Positions 32,309 to 41,283 of a stretch of 43,680 nucleotides of DNA are shown here, piece after piece. The stretch spans positions 1 to 43,680 of the forward strand of contig DVGV01000015.1 in NCBI GenBank assembly GCA_018712545.1, given 5' to 3'. Both the position numbers and the translations under genes were made by a program. Positions within the stretch are counted from its first letter, which is position 1, and the number at the start of each line of letters is the position of its first letter. The stretch is from Candidatus Coprenecus merdigallinarum (GTDB lineage Bacteria; Bacteroidota; Bacteroidia; Bacteroidales; UBA932). Under the pieces are notes generated by a model, which worked only from the letters and a program-made list of their open reading frames with translations, did no database searches and was not told the origin of the DNA.

Positions 32309-33676
32309 ATGGCAGGAACCACTCTCGTCCGGGATATCCGGATAGTCAACGAAGGCAGCGTCCGCGAGGGCAGCGTACTGCTCGCCGACGGCCTCATCTC
32401 TAAGGTAATGTCAGGTTCCGGGCCAGGATATGAGGCGGAGGTACGGCAGGCAGCCTCAGCGGCGGATGAAATCATAGAGGGCGGTCCGGATGCGATGCTT
32501 CTTCCCGGAGTCATCGACGACCAGGTGCATTTCCGCGAGCCGGGAGCCACCGCCAAAGGGTGCATAGCGTCCGAGAGCGCCGCCGCAGTACTGGGCGGCA
32601 CCACCTCCTTCATGGACATGCCCAACAACAATCCTCCCGCCACAACCCTCGCCTCCCTGGAGGAGAAATACGCCGTCGCCGCAAGGGACTCCCGCGCCAA
32701 CTACTCATTCTACCTCGGCGCCACCAATGACAACATAGAAGAACTCCGTCGCTCCGACCGGCACCGCATCTGCGGCATAAAGGTCTTCATGGGTTCTTCC
32801 ACCGGCAACATGCTCGTGGATTCTCAGGAGACGCTCGAGGAGATATTCTCCCTGCCGGACCGTCTGATTGCCGTCCACTGCGAGGACGAGGCCACCATCC
32901 GCCGCAACCTTGCCGAAGCCCGGGAGAGATACGGTGACGGCGCCATACCATTCAGCGCCCATCCGGCCATCCGCAGCCGCAGGGCCTGCATTCTTTCCTC
33001 TTCCAAGGCTGTGGACATGGCCGTAAGACACGGGACGCGGCTGCACGTGCTCCACGTAAGCACAGCAGACGAGATAGAGATGATATCGGAGGCCCGCAGA
33101 TCACATCCCGGCATCAGCGCAGAGGTCTGCGTCCACTATATGTGGTTCGACGACAGGGATTATGAGAAATACGGGCCGCTGATCAAATGCAATCCGGCCG
33201 TCAAGACCCGCGCCGACCGTGCTGCCATCACCGCAGCCGTAAGCGAAGGCCGCGTCCAGGCCGTAGCCACAGACCACGCACCGCACCTCTACGCAGAGAA
33301 AATGCAGGACTACCTGCACGCCCCGTCCGGCCTTCCCACTGTCCAGCATTCCCTCGTGATGATGCTCCAGCTCTCCGGGCACGGCTGCTTTCCCGTGGAA
33401 CAGGTAGTCCGGATGATGTCCCACTCTCCGGCTGACCTCTTCCGAATCGACCGCCGAGGCTACATCCGGGAAGGCTGGCACGCCGACCTGGTCATCGTCC
33501 GCCGCCGTCCCTGGACTGTCTCTAAAGCCAATATCGCATACCGTTGCGGCTGGTCGCCCCTGGAGGGACAGACCTTCGACTGGGCCGTGACGGACACGTT
33601 CGTCAACGGGCACCGTACGGTACGGGAAGGGAAGCTCACCGCGGAACGCGCCCCCGACCGGCTGCTGTTCAACTGA
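32309..33676 (+). CDS. pyrC: Dihydroorotase
   Basis: Third step of pyrimidine synthesis: closes carbamoyl-aspartate to dihydroorotate. The 455-residue class I (allantoinase-like) protein carries DDQVHFREPG near residue 70, FMDMPNNNPPATT, AVHCEDEATI, LHVLHVSTADE and AVATDHAPHLYAEK, ending in a beta-sandwich domain. One oddity: the first metal motif is usually HxH, but here it is Gln-Val-His, as I recall for some Bacteroidota enzymes. The other ligands (His of HCED and HVLHVS, Asp of TDHAPH) are kept, so it is probably active. It is cotranscribed with the mannosyltransferase gene 2 bp upstream. A terminator-type hairpin follows at 33700. Confidence 0.93.
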   Translation: MAGTTLVRDIRIVNEGSVREGSVLLADGLISKVMSGSGPGYEAEVRQAASAADEIIEGGPDAMLLPGVIDDQVHFREPGATAKGCIASESAAAVLGGTTSFMDMPNNNPPATTLASLEEKYAVAARDSRANYSFYLGATNDNIEELRRSDRHRICGIKVFMGSSTGNMLVDSQETLEEIFSLPDRLIAVHCEDEATIRRNLAEARERYGDGAIPFSAHPAIRSRRACILSSSKAVDMAVRHGTRLHVLHVSTADEIEMISEARRSHPGISAEVCVHYMWFDDRDYEKYGPLIKCNPAVKTRADRAAITAAVSEGRVQAVATDHAPHLYAEKMQDYLHAPSGLPTVQHSLVMMLQLSGHGCFPVEQVVRMMSHSPADLFRIDRRGYIREGWHADLVIVRRRPWTVSKANIAYRCGWSPLEGQTFDWAVTDTFVNGHRTVREGKLTAERAPDRLLFN

Positions 33677-33695
33677 ATGCCCGCCGGCACGGCAT

Positions 33696-33729
33696 AAAAA
33701 GCCCCGGATGCTCAGCTGCGTCCGGGGCT
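33696..33729. terminator. Terminator between convergent pyrC and tricorn-like gene
   Basis: AGCCCCGGA (33700-33708) pairs perfectly with TCCGGGGCT (33721-33729), loop 12 nt. On the minus strand it is followed by a T run (33696-33700), so it mainly ends the nine-gene minus-strand run. It can also stop pyrC transcripts weakly. Confidence 0.85.
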
Positions 33730-33750
33730 GTTCGTTTACAGAGGCATCCT

Positions 33751-36700
33751 CTACCTTACAGGGGCAGCGGGTACTCCGGGCAGAGGCTCCCAGTTCTTGA
33801 GTTCCTCGAGAAGAACCTCGACGGCCTTGTTGAGCTGGGCGTCGTTGCCGAGATAATCCTCGAAGGGATTGAGGTCGCACTCGATATCGGGATCCACGCC
33901 GTGGTTCTCGATGATCCAGTCACCGTCGGTGGAGTAAGAGGTGAAGAACGGGGTGCGGACATCCTGGCCGTCAAGATATGGTCTCGAACCGGAGATGCCG
34001 ACGATACCGCCCCATGTCCTCATTCCGATAAGCTTGCCGATACCGAGCTGACGGAATCCGTAGGGGAACAGGTCTCCGTCCGAAGAGGAGTACTTGTCGA
34101 TCAGGCAGACCTTGGGACCGTAGTGGGTAGCCTCGGGGATGGTACCGGGGCGCTCGCCGCCGTTACGCGACATGTTCATGCGGTACACCTCTCTCTGCAG
34201 GCGCTCGAGAATCATCGGAGACACATTTCCGCCGCCGTTCATGCGGTCGTCGATGATGAGGGCCTTCTTGTCCAGCTGCGAGTAGAACAGGCGGGTAAAC
34301 TCGTCCAGTCCGGCTACGCTCATGTCGGGGATGTGGATATAGCCGATCTGACCGTCGGACATCTCCTCCACCTTCCTGATATTGTTCTGTACCCAGTCGT
34401 AGTAGGCCAGCTGGGTCTCGTCCCCTATCGGGTCCACATAGATGGTGCGTGCTCCGTCCTCTGAAGGACTGCCATTGACCTTCAGGGCTGTTGTCACGCC
34501 TACACGGCCTACCAGGGCCTCGTAGACAGTCCCGAGCTCAGACGCAGGGATACCGTTCACGGCGAGGATATAGTCGCCTTCCTCCACTCCAAGTCCGGGT
34601 TCTCCAAGAGGCGAGCGGCGCTCGTCACCCCAGGTCACCCCGCGGTAAAGCTTGTTGATGCGGAAATAGCCCGTACCGTCCTTGGCTATGCGGGCTCCGA
34701 GCAGACCGACGGGCAGCTGCTCAGGTGCGGGAGCCTCTCCGGTAGTCACATAGCAGTGGCCTGTGGCCAGCTCGGATATCATCTCGCCTATAAGATAGGT
34801 CAGGTCCTGACGGTACTGCACGTAAGGCAGCATCACCGCATATTTGTCGTGGATGGCGTCCCAGTCACGGCCGACCATGTTCTCGACGTAGAAATAGTCG
34901 CGGTATACCCTCCATGTCTCATTGTAGATCTGCTCCCATTCCTCGTGATAATCCACAGTCAGACGGATGTCGTCCATAGGTACGGCCTTGCCGGTGCGGT
35001 ATCCCGAGGTGGAGACCACATAGTATTTTCCCTTGTCGGAGACGAGGGCCTTGCTGTGGTCAGGCGTCATGGCCACTACTCCGTACTTGGTCACGTCGGT
35101 AGATTTCAGATCACTGAGGGACAGCTTCTTGATGCCGCCGGAAGAGCGGTAGTACAGAGCGCCGTCCCATGCGCCGAGCGGACGGGCATAGCCTCCTTCG
35201 ACAGGAAGGGCCACCGCCCTTTCCACGATACCTTCAAAATCCACTTTTACAGGTTCCGCGGCGGACTCAGCCTTCTTTCCGGCATCCTTCTTCCTGCCTT
35301 TTGCCGCAGGAGTGTCCGGTTGTTCGGCTGCGGGCTGCTCCGGGACATATTCGTCACCCTTGATTACCGTGGGATCAGCCGCATCCTTGGTCAGAGGCAG
35401 GGCAAATATGTAGCTTCCGAGGGAATATGCCGCATTCCACTCCACTGCGGAATAGATGGCGCGGAGTTCCCTCGCAGATGTAAAGAACAGGTATTTTCCG
35501 TCCTCGGAGAACAGAGGTGACGAGGAGCTGTACCAAGGGGAGGTCACGGGGGTGCTCTCTCCGGTGGCGAGGTTCATCAGATATATGACGGAGGCACCGG
35601 ACTCGGTCGATGTACCGTAGGCCAGCCAGTTACCGTCGCGGGTGAAATCAAATCCGCGGACTCCTCCCCAACGTCCCTCGAAGACAGTCTCCAGCTTCCG
35701 GGAGTCAATGTCCACAGCCAGGAGCTGGTTCTTCTCGGTGGTGAAATACAGCTTCCTGGAGTCAGGAGCCCATGTCAGGGACGAAGGATATCCGTTTTCG
35801 AATGATGTCAGGCATATCCTGCCTTCCGGGTCATCATAAGGCATGATGTATACCTGATATTCACCGCTCTCATCGGAGAACCACGCTATCCATTTTCCAT
35901 CGGGAGACCATACGGCGTCACGGTCGTGCGCCCCGGGAGTGCGGGTGAAGTTGTACACGGCGCCCTCGGATGCGGGCACGGAGAAGACATCGCCCCTGAA
36001 GGTGGTCAGCACGCGGCTGCCGTCAGGAGAGAGAGAGAATGACGAGCGGCGTCCTCCGTTCCAGGTCTTGATCCCGTCGCGGGCGAGAATGCCCTCATCG
36101 TTGAGATATACGGTCACCTTGGAGCAACTGCCGTCCTTAACGGAATACCTATAGATGTATCCGCCGTTCTCGAAGACAATCCAGTCCTGGGAGAATGAAG
36201 GGAACTTGCAGTCATACTCGGTGAAGTCCGTCAGCTTGCTGGTCTGCTTTGTCTCCGTGTCATAGCAGAAGAGATTCATGGTCTGATCCCTGTCGGAGAG
36301 GAAATAGATCTTGTCCCCTATCCACATCGGGAACACGTCCTGGGCGTCGTTGTCGGTGATGTTCTCCAGCTCCGTCGTTCCGACCGTGTTGATCCAGATG
36401 TCATCGGCCTGACCGCCGCGGTAGTATTTCCAGGTACGGAACTCACGGTACATCCGGTTCAGTGCCAGTTTGGTCCCGTCAGGAGAATAAGAACAGAAGC
36501 TGCCCTCGGTAGTAGGTATCTGCACAGGTTCCCCGCCTTCAGCAGGGACAGTGAAAAGCAGTCCCCGGAGAGAGGAGAACGCATACCAGCGGCTGCGGTA
36601 GATAATGCTCCGGCCGTCGGGTGTCCAGCCCATGACGATGTTGTTGGGGCCGACACGGTCTCCGATATCGTCCCGCACTACAGAGGAGGTGTAGGTGATC

Positions 36701-37011
36701 CTCTTCGGGACACCGCCCTCCGCCGGCATCGTATAAACTTCGGTGTTGCCGTCATACTGGGCGGTGAAGGCTATGGTCCTGCCGTCCGGCGAGAACCTGG
36801 AGAAAATCTCGAATCCCACATCGGAAGTCAACCTGACGGCTGTGCCTCCGTCGATAGGGACTGTGTATAAATCACCTGCATAGGTGAACGCTATCCGGTC
36901 TCCGCCCACTGAGGGGAAACGGAGCAGACGGGCCTCCTTCTGAGTCCCTTCGGCCGCGAAAACGGCAAGGGGAAGGAGCGCCAGAATTGCTGTGATGAAA
37001 AAGCGTCTCAT
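33751..37011 (-). CDS. Tricorn-protease-like S41 peptidase with beta-propeller
   Basis: A 1086-residue exported protease. Signal peptide FFITAILALLPLAVFAAEG. Residues about 25-560 hold PD40/WD40-like propeller repeats (FSPDGRTIAFTAQYDG, WTPDGRSIIY, YSPDGTKLALNR, WSPDGKWIAWFSD, LSPDGSRVL). A linker with a charged KGRKKDAGKK stretch follows. The core domains come next: a tricorn C1 region, a PDZ domain (GLGVEEGDYILAVNGIPA), and the tail-specific-protease domain with DDRMNGGGNVSP, the nucleophile region DKYSSSDGDLFPYG and MRTWGGIVGISG. It should act in the periplasm or be outer-membrane associated on peptides. It starts 45 bp after yicC and is the last gene before the terminator at 33700. Confidence 0.92.
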   Translation of the reverse strand: MRRFFITAILALLPLAVFAAEGTQKEARLLRFPSVGGDRIAFTYAGDLYTVPIDGGTAVRLTSDVGFEIFSRFSPDGRTIAFTAQYDGNTEVYTMPAEGGVPKRITYTSSVVRDDIGDRVGPNNIVMGWTPDGRSIIYRSRWYAFSSLRGLLFTVPAEGGEPVQIPTTEGSFCSYSPDGTKLALNRMYREFRTWKYYRGGQADDIWINTVGTTELENITDNDAQDVFPMWIGDKIYFLSDRDQTMNLFCYDTETKQTSKLTDFTEYDCKFPSFSQDWIVFENGGYIYRYSVKDGSCSKVTVYLNDEGILARDGIKTWNGGRRSSFSLSPDGSRVLTTFRGDVFSVPASEGAVYNFTRTPGAHDRDAVWSPDGKWIAWFSDESGEYQVYIMPYDDPEGRICLTSFENGYPSSLTWAPDSRKLYFTTEKNQLLAVDIDSRKLETVFEGRWGGVRGFDFTRDGNWLAYGTSTESGASVIYLMNLATGESTPVTSPWYSSSSPLFSEDGKYLFFTSARELRAIYSAVEWNAAYSLGSYIFALPLTKDAADPTVIKGDEYVPEQPAAEQPDTPAAKGRKKDAGKKAESAAEPVKVDFEGIVERAVALPVEGGYARPLGAWDGALYYRSSGGIKKLSLSDLKSTDVTKYGVVAMTPDHSKALVSDKGKYYVVSTSGYRTGKAVPMDDIRLTVDYHEEWEQIYNETWRVYRDYFYVENMVGRDWDAIHDKYAVMLPYVQYRQDLTYLIGEMISELATGHCYVTTGEAPAPEQLPVGLLGARIAKDGTGYFRINKLYRGVTWGDERRSPLGEPGLGVEEGDYILAVNGIPASELGTVYEALVGRVGVTTALKVNGSPSEDGARTIYVDPIGDETQLAYYDWVQNNIRKVEEMSDGQIGYIHIPDMSVAGLDEFTRLFYSQLDKKALIIDDRMNGGGNVSPMILERLQREVYRMNMSRNGGERPGTIPEATHYGPKVCLIDKYSSSDGDLFPYGFRQLGIGKLIGMRTWGGIVGISGSRPYLDGQDVRTPFFTSYSTDGDWIIENHGVDPDIECDLNPFEDYLGNDAQLNKAVEVLLEELKNWEPLPGVPAAPVR

Positions 37012-37056
37012 GGTACGGTTGGTTGATTAAGTTAGTTAGTGTTTTGTGGTTGAGTG

Positions 37057-37941
37057 TTATAAGATATTGAGCACCTGCTCTTTGATCTTTTCAAGCTCAT
37101 CTTTCATGCGCACCACGCACTTCTGCATCCCGGCATGGTTGGACTTGGAACCGAGAGTGTTGATCTCGCGCCCCATCTCCTGTGCTATGAATCCCAGTTT
37201 CTTACCCGGGCACTCCTCCGCCTCCATCGTATCCCTGAAGTAGCGGCAGTGCTGGCGCAGGCGGACTTTCTCCTCATTGACGTCCAGCTTCTCGAGGTAG
37301 AAGATCATTTCCTGCTCGAGGCGGTCATGGTCCGGAGCCAGAGACAGTTCCTCCATCCGGGCCACAATCCTCTGCCGGACTGCCGGTACCCTTTCGCTCT
37401 CGAAGACCTCGGCCTCAGCGAGGATGGACTCGATATTGTCCACACGGGTCAGCAGGTCTGCCTTGAGCACAGCACCCTCACGGGTCCTGAATGCAATCAG
37501 CGCATCCACGGCCTCATGCATGGCTTCGGAAACAGCCGTGACATCCCCCTCTGTCAGCTCGTCCCTGTCGGCAGCCACCACGTCGGGCATCCGGAGTACA
37601 GATGACACGAGCATGGAGGCCATATAGTCCTGACGTGGATCCAGATTCAGGGACTCCGCGACGGCGGACATCTGACGGAAATAATCCCGGAACAGATCCG
37701 GATCGATCCTGCGGGCCTCCGAACCGGAGACAGTCTCCGATGTCAGAAAGACATCGATGTTGCCACGCACCAGACGGCGGGTGATATACTGCCTGAATTC
37801 CAAATCCTTGTCCCTAGGCAGTATGGAAGACTTGATGGAGACGTCGCTGTTCTTTCCGTTGAGCGAGCGCACCTCCACAATAAATTTTCGTTGACCGGAA
37901 GTCACCTCTGACTTTCCGTAACCTGTCATTGACAATATCAT
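37057..37941 (-). CDS. YicC/YloC family endoribonuclease
   Basis: A 294-residue protein of the conserved YicC family, endoribonucleases linked in other bacteria to small-RNA turnover and stationary-phase survival. The N-terminus MILSMTGYGKSE and the C-terminal stretch EMGREINTLGSKSNHAGMQK followed by VVRMKDELEKIKEQVLNIL are the two family signatures. RHYFRDTMEAEE-type sequence before it belongs to the DUF1732 C-terminal part. It sits 16 bp after the lipoprotein gene and 45 bp before the tricorn-like gene. In many bacteria yicC is followed by guanylate kinase; that gene is not next to it here. Confidence 0.93.
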   Translation of the reverse strand: MILSMTGYGKSEVTSGQRKFIVEVRSLNGKNSDVSIKSSILPRDKDLEFRQYITRRLVRGNIDVFLTSETVSGSEARRIDPDLFRDYFRQMSAVAESLNLDPRQDYMASMLVSSVLRMPDVVAADRDELTEGDVTAVSEAMHEAVDALIAFRTREGAVLKADLLTRVDNIESILAEAEVFESERVPAVRQRIVARMEELSLAPDHDRLEQEMIFYLEKLDVNEEKVRLRQHCRYFRDTMEAEECPGKKLGFIAQEMGREINTLGSKSNHAGMQKCVVRMKDELEKIKEQVLNIL

Positions 37942-37957
37942 AGTGCTTGGTTTTTAA

Positions 37958-38848
37958 TCAGTACTGTTTCATCAGTTCCTCCGAACGGGCCTTCCATTCC
38001 TCCGCCATGTTATCCATTCCGAGGATTCCGCACGCGACCGAAAGATTGTGCGCAGCACAGGCCGCCTTGCGGAGATTGGGGCTCTCCGCTTCCTTATACC
38101 ATATGTCCATAGCCTTTTCCCATTCGAACAGATAGGCCAGGCGGCAGGCCTCAGTCCAGTCCCTGTCATCGTAGACATAAAGCATCATGTTGACGGTCTC
38201 CCACTTAGGAGTAAAACGCTCAGCAGCATTCCTGCCCATAGCCCTGAATGATCCGTCCAGCTCGCTGCCTACCCGTTCCACGGCCCTCAGCCTGGTCAGC
38301 GGAGCATCCGAAAGCAGGGTCCACTGCAGCACATCGTCCTGGGTGAGCCTCTCCACCGGGCCGCTGACGGTGATGTCAAAGACCTGTATCCTGAATGCAT
38401 AAGGAAGCGACACGATGCTCTGCTGCATAAAAGCACCGTCGACATATGCTTTCTCCTGAGGTATCTCCACCGTAAGCTCACCCACTGTCATGGAGTCGGT
38501 GACTATAAGGAAATCGACACCTACAGCCGCATGGAGATACTCCACGACTGCCCTGTCATCCAGGTTGACCTCATCTGCATACATCGAGTACACGGGGACG
38601 GCTCCTGAATCCAGGTCCAGGTCGGCCTCAAGTCCCTCCGCGATACCTATTGCAAGGGCCGACATAAGGGTAGAGTCGCTGTCTCCCCTGGGAACCAGCG
38701 ACACGATTCCGGGCAGCTTGCCCCCGAAGTCCACATTTCCCGCCGCATCGGAGCGCTTCTCCACCGGCAGGGTATAAGTCAACGGCCCGCAGGAAGCAAG
38801 TGCAAGTGCCAGCACCGGAACCGCTGCTATGAGCATCCGTCTTTTCAT
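37958..38848 (-). CDS. DUF6340-like lipoprotein
   Basis: A 296-residue lipoprotein with the lipobox ALASC at about residue 20. The first 180 residues are a mixed alpha/beta domain (GIVSLVPRGDSD, YLHAAVGVDFLIVTDSMTV, YAFRIQVFDITVSGP). The C-terminal third is TPR-like: YVYDDRDWTEACRLAYLFEW, EKAMDIWYKEAESPN and KAACAAHNLSVACGILG, the pattern I associate with the Bacteroidales family DUF6340. No enzymatic motif; function unknown, probably an envelope assembly factor. It begins 11 bp after rimO and ends 16 bp before yicC. Confidence 0.78.
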   Translation of the reverse strand: MKRRMLIAAVPVLALALASCGPLTYTLPVEKRSDAAGNVDFGGKLPGIVSLVPRGDSDSTLMSALAIGIAEGLEADLDLDSGAVPVYSMYADEVNLDDRAVVEYLHAAVGVDFLIVTDSMTVGELTVEIPQEKAYVDGAFMQQSIVSLPYAFRIQVFDITVSGPVERLTQDDVLQWTLLSDAPLTRLRAVERVGSELDGSFRAMGRNAAERFTPKWETVNMMLYVYDDRDWTEACRLAYLFEWEKAMDIWYKEAESPNLRKAACAAHNLSVACGILGMDNMAEEWKARSEELMKQY

Positions 38849-38859
38849 ATTATGTCCTA

Positions 38860-40194
38860 TTATTCTATGTCCAACAATACGGCGTTGAGATCGTATTCGT
38901 CCGCACCGGTGACCCTCACCTTTACGAAACTGCCGGGAACCGGCAGCGGCTGCCCGTCCGCACGCTCCACCAGCACCTCGCCGTCCACCTCGGGAGCCTC
39001 GAGGGATGTGCGTCCGCTGAAAGAGCGCCCGTCGGAACCGACGGCATCCACCAGCACACGCTCTATGCTTCCGATACGGCTCTCATTGTACTTGAGCGAG
39101 ATGGCGGCCTGCAGCTCCATCAGCTCGTCCAGCCTCTCCTGCTTTACTTTCTCAGGTACGATGTTCTTCAAATTCTGTGCCCCCCATGTACCTTCCTCCT
39201 CTGAATAGGCGAAGGCGCCGAGGCGCTCGAAACGGTACTGCTGCACGAAGGACAGCAGGTCATCGAACTCCTTCTCCCCTTCTCCGGGATGTCCTACCAT
39301 CATTGTAGTCCGCAGGACAATGCCAGGGACCTCCCGCCGGAGGCTCTCCACCAGCTCGCGGGTACCCCGTCCGTCGATGGAGCGGCGCATGGCCCGCAGC
39401 ACCGGATCCTCTGAATGCTGCAGGGGAATATCCAGATACCGGCACATCCTGGGAGAGGAGGCCATGATATCCAGCACATCCCGCGGAAATCCAGCAGGAT
39501 AGGAATACAGCAGGCGGATCCACTCTATACCGGGAATGGCGGTAAGGCCGGCAAGCAGACGGCCGAGCCTGCGCTCTCCGTAGAGGTCCAGGCCGTAGAA
39601 TGTTGTATCCTGGGCTATGACGATCAGCTCCTTGACTCCGCTGCGGGCCAACGCGTCAGCCTCTTCCAGAAGTTTCTCCTCCGGGACAGAGACGTGAGGT
39701 CCGCGTATACCGGGAATAGCACAGTAGGAGCACTTGCGGTCACAGCCCTCGGAGATTTTCAGGTAGGCATAGTGACGCGGGGTCGTGAGGTAACGGCGCG
39801 TCCTGAGCGACGGATCGGGGATGACTCCCAAGGCCTTGAGCAAAGGATCGGTGGAGAAGGCGCCGAACCACCCGTCTACTTCCGGAATCTCAGCCGGCAG
39901 CTCATCCCTGTATCTCTGCGACAGACAGCCCATTACATAGAGACGCCGGATGATTCCGCGTTTCTTGTCCTCGACCGCCTCGAGTATGGCATCGACAGAC
40001 TCCTCCTTCGCGTCCAAAATGAATCCGCATGTATTGATAATCAGGACATCCACCCCGGCATCCACGAGAGAATCCTCCTCGGGGGATATTTCCCAGCCGG
40101 CGGCCGCGAGCTGCATCAGCAGGTGTTCTGAGTCCACCCGGTTCTTCGAGCAGCCCATCGTCACGACCCGGACTCTTTTTCCGCCGGCGCTCAT
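38860..40194 (-). CDS. rimO: Ribosomal protein S12 methylthiotransferase RimO
   Basis: Radical-SAM enzyme that methylthiolates an Asp of ribosomal protein S12. The 444-residue protein has an N-terminal UPF0004 domain with three cluster cysteines (TMGCSKNRVDSE, INTCGFI, VMGCLSQRY). The radical-SAM motif is CDRKCSYCAIP near residue 145, and the C-terminal TRAM domain starts around IERVLVDAVG. GCSKN, rather than the GCQMN-like motif of MiaB, supports RimO. I chose ATG 40194, one base after the stop of the DUF5606 gene; the longer frame to 40236 adds a Lys/Arg-rich extension out of family and overlaps the upstream gene. The lipoprotein gene follows after 11 bp. Confidence 0.94.
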   Translation of the reverse strand: MSAGGKRVRVVTMGCSKNRVDSEHLLMQLAAAGWEISPEEDSLVDAGVDVLIINTCGFILDAKEESVDAILEAVEDKKRGIIRRLYVMGCLSQRYRDELPAEIPEVDGWFGAFSTDPLLKALGVIPDPSLRTRRYLTTPRHYAYLKISEGCDRKCSYCAIPGIRGPHVSVPEEKLLEEADALARSGVKELIVIAQDTTFYGLDLYGERRLGRLLAGLTAIPGIEWIRLLYSYPAGFPRDVLDIMASSPRMCRYLDIPLQHSEDPVLRAMRRSIDGRGTRELVESLRREVPGIVLRTTMMVGHPGEGEKEFDDLLSFVQQYRFERLGAFAYSEEEGTWGAQNLKNIVPEKVKQERLDELMELQAAISLKYNESRIGSIERVLVDAVGSDGRSFSGRTSLEAPEVDGEVLVERADGQPLPVPGSFVKVRVTGADEYDLNAVLLDIE

Positions 40195-40195
40195 G

Positions 40196-40630
40196 CTACT
40201 TATCCTCCTCTTTTTCCTCCTCCTCGGATCCGGCATGCTCCTCGAAATCCAGGGAAGCGTACTGTTTGAGAAGGTTATACCATGTTACGACCTTCTTCAT
40301 GTGGGAGGTATAGAAACGGTCTCCGTCATATCCGGGAAGCGCCTTGTCGAAAAAGGCCTTGAGCTCCCTTGCGTCCGACTTGGGACCGGGGGCGCTGTCC
40401 TCGCCCAGAATCTCCTTCATCTTGAGGAACACGTCCTTGAGCGATGTCTCCCCGTCCTCGGTGTAAATCGAGATATCCGAAAGGGAAGAGACCTTGGCGT
40501 GGGGGCCGAATACGCTGCGGCGGCCGGTCAGGAACGACTCGGCTATCATACCGTTGCGGGCCTGTGAGATGTAACGGAAAAGACCCTGCTCTCCTGTGAT
40601 TGACAATATCTGCTGCAAATCTGTCTTCAT
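40196..40630 (-). CDS. DUF5606 domain protein
   Basis: A 144-residue cytoplasmic protein. The start TDLQQILSITGEQGLFRYIS and the segment HAKVSSLSDISIYTEDGE match the Bacteroidota family DUF5606. The second half is helical and the C-terminus is a run of acidic residues (EEHAGSEEEEKEEDK). No function is established. In Bacteroidota the family is usually near translation or ribosome-modifying genes; here it is separated by one base from rimO and lies 38 bp after coaE. Confidence 0.82.
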   Translation of the reverse strand: MKTDLQQILSITGEQGLFRYISQARNGMIAESFLTGRRSVFGPHAKVSSLSDISIYTEDGETSLKDVFLKMKEILGEDSAPGPKSDARELKAFFDKALPGYDGDRFYTSHMKKVVTWYNLLKQYASLDFEEHAGSEEEEKEEDK

Positions 40631-40668
40631 GTCTTGAAATTTTTAGAAATTAGGAATTGATTATTTCG

Positions 40669-41283
40669 TTATACATTCATTTTCAAATAGATGTCATATA
40701 CCTGCGGCAGCAGGGGATGACTGAAGTCGGAGACAACGGTGAAATCGGAGAGGGAAATCCTCCGAGCGTCGCTCCATTGGTTGGACATCCGCTCCAATAC
40801 CTGGGCACGGGTCATGCCCGAACGGACCATCACCCTTTCCACCCTTGTTTCCACGGGACATACTACCGTGAGGACCTTGTCGGCGCTGCCGGCCAGGGCG
40901 GGCTTTTCCAGATAGAGGGCTGACTCCATGATGACAAATCCGGCATTCCCGCCGGATCCCGCCGCAACCTCCATCTCCCTCGCATTCTTCCAGGCCATGA
41001 AATCCCTCAGTACCCTGGGGAATACCACTGCCTCCACCCTGGATAAAATATCCCTGTCGGAGAATATCCTGGATGCCATATACTGACGGTCCAGGACACC
41101 GTCCCTGACCAGATCCTGCCCCAGGATTGACTGAAGGGAGGCCAGCAGCTCCGGATCAGAACCGTACAGTCCTTTGGTGCGCGAGTCCGCGTCATAGACC
41201 GGCACGCCCAGCGCGGCAAACATCCTTACAACATAGCTTTTGCCGCTACCTATACCTCCTGTGACAGCCAGAGTACGCATCAT
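40669..41283 (-). CDS. coaE: Dephospho-CoA kinase
   Basis: Last step of coenzyme A synthesis: phosphorylates dephospho-CoA with ATP. A 204-residue P-loop kinase that begins MMRTLAVTGGIGSGKSYVVR (Walker A GGIGSGKS). The substrate-binding VPVYDADSRTK follows, then the lid region VCPVETRVERVMVRSGMTRAQ at 40790-40850. I chose ATG 41283: it overlaps the ybbR stop (ATGATGA) and matches the family N-terminus. The open frame extends to 41340, but this would add an out-of-family Arg-rich stretch. Position after nusB, yajC and ybbR is the usual Bacteroidota order. Confidence 0.94.
   Translation of the reverse strand: MMRTLAVTGGIGSGKSYVVRMFAALGVPVYDADSRTKGLYGSDPELLASLQSILGQDLVRDGVLDRQYMASRIFSDRDILSRVEAVVFPRVLRDFMAWKNAREMEVAAGSGGNAGFVIMESALYLEKPALAGSADKVLTVVCPVETRVERVMVRSGMTRAQVLERMSNQWSDARRISLSDFTVVSDFSHPLLPQVYDIYLKMNV

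Noticed and set aside
33544-34464. 306-codon + frame across the pyrC/tricorn boundary
   Set aside because: Overlaps two real genes and the terminator; no family resemblance.
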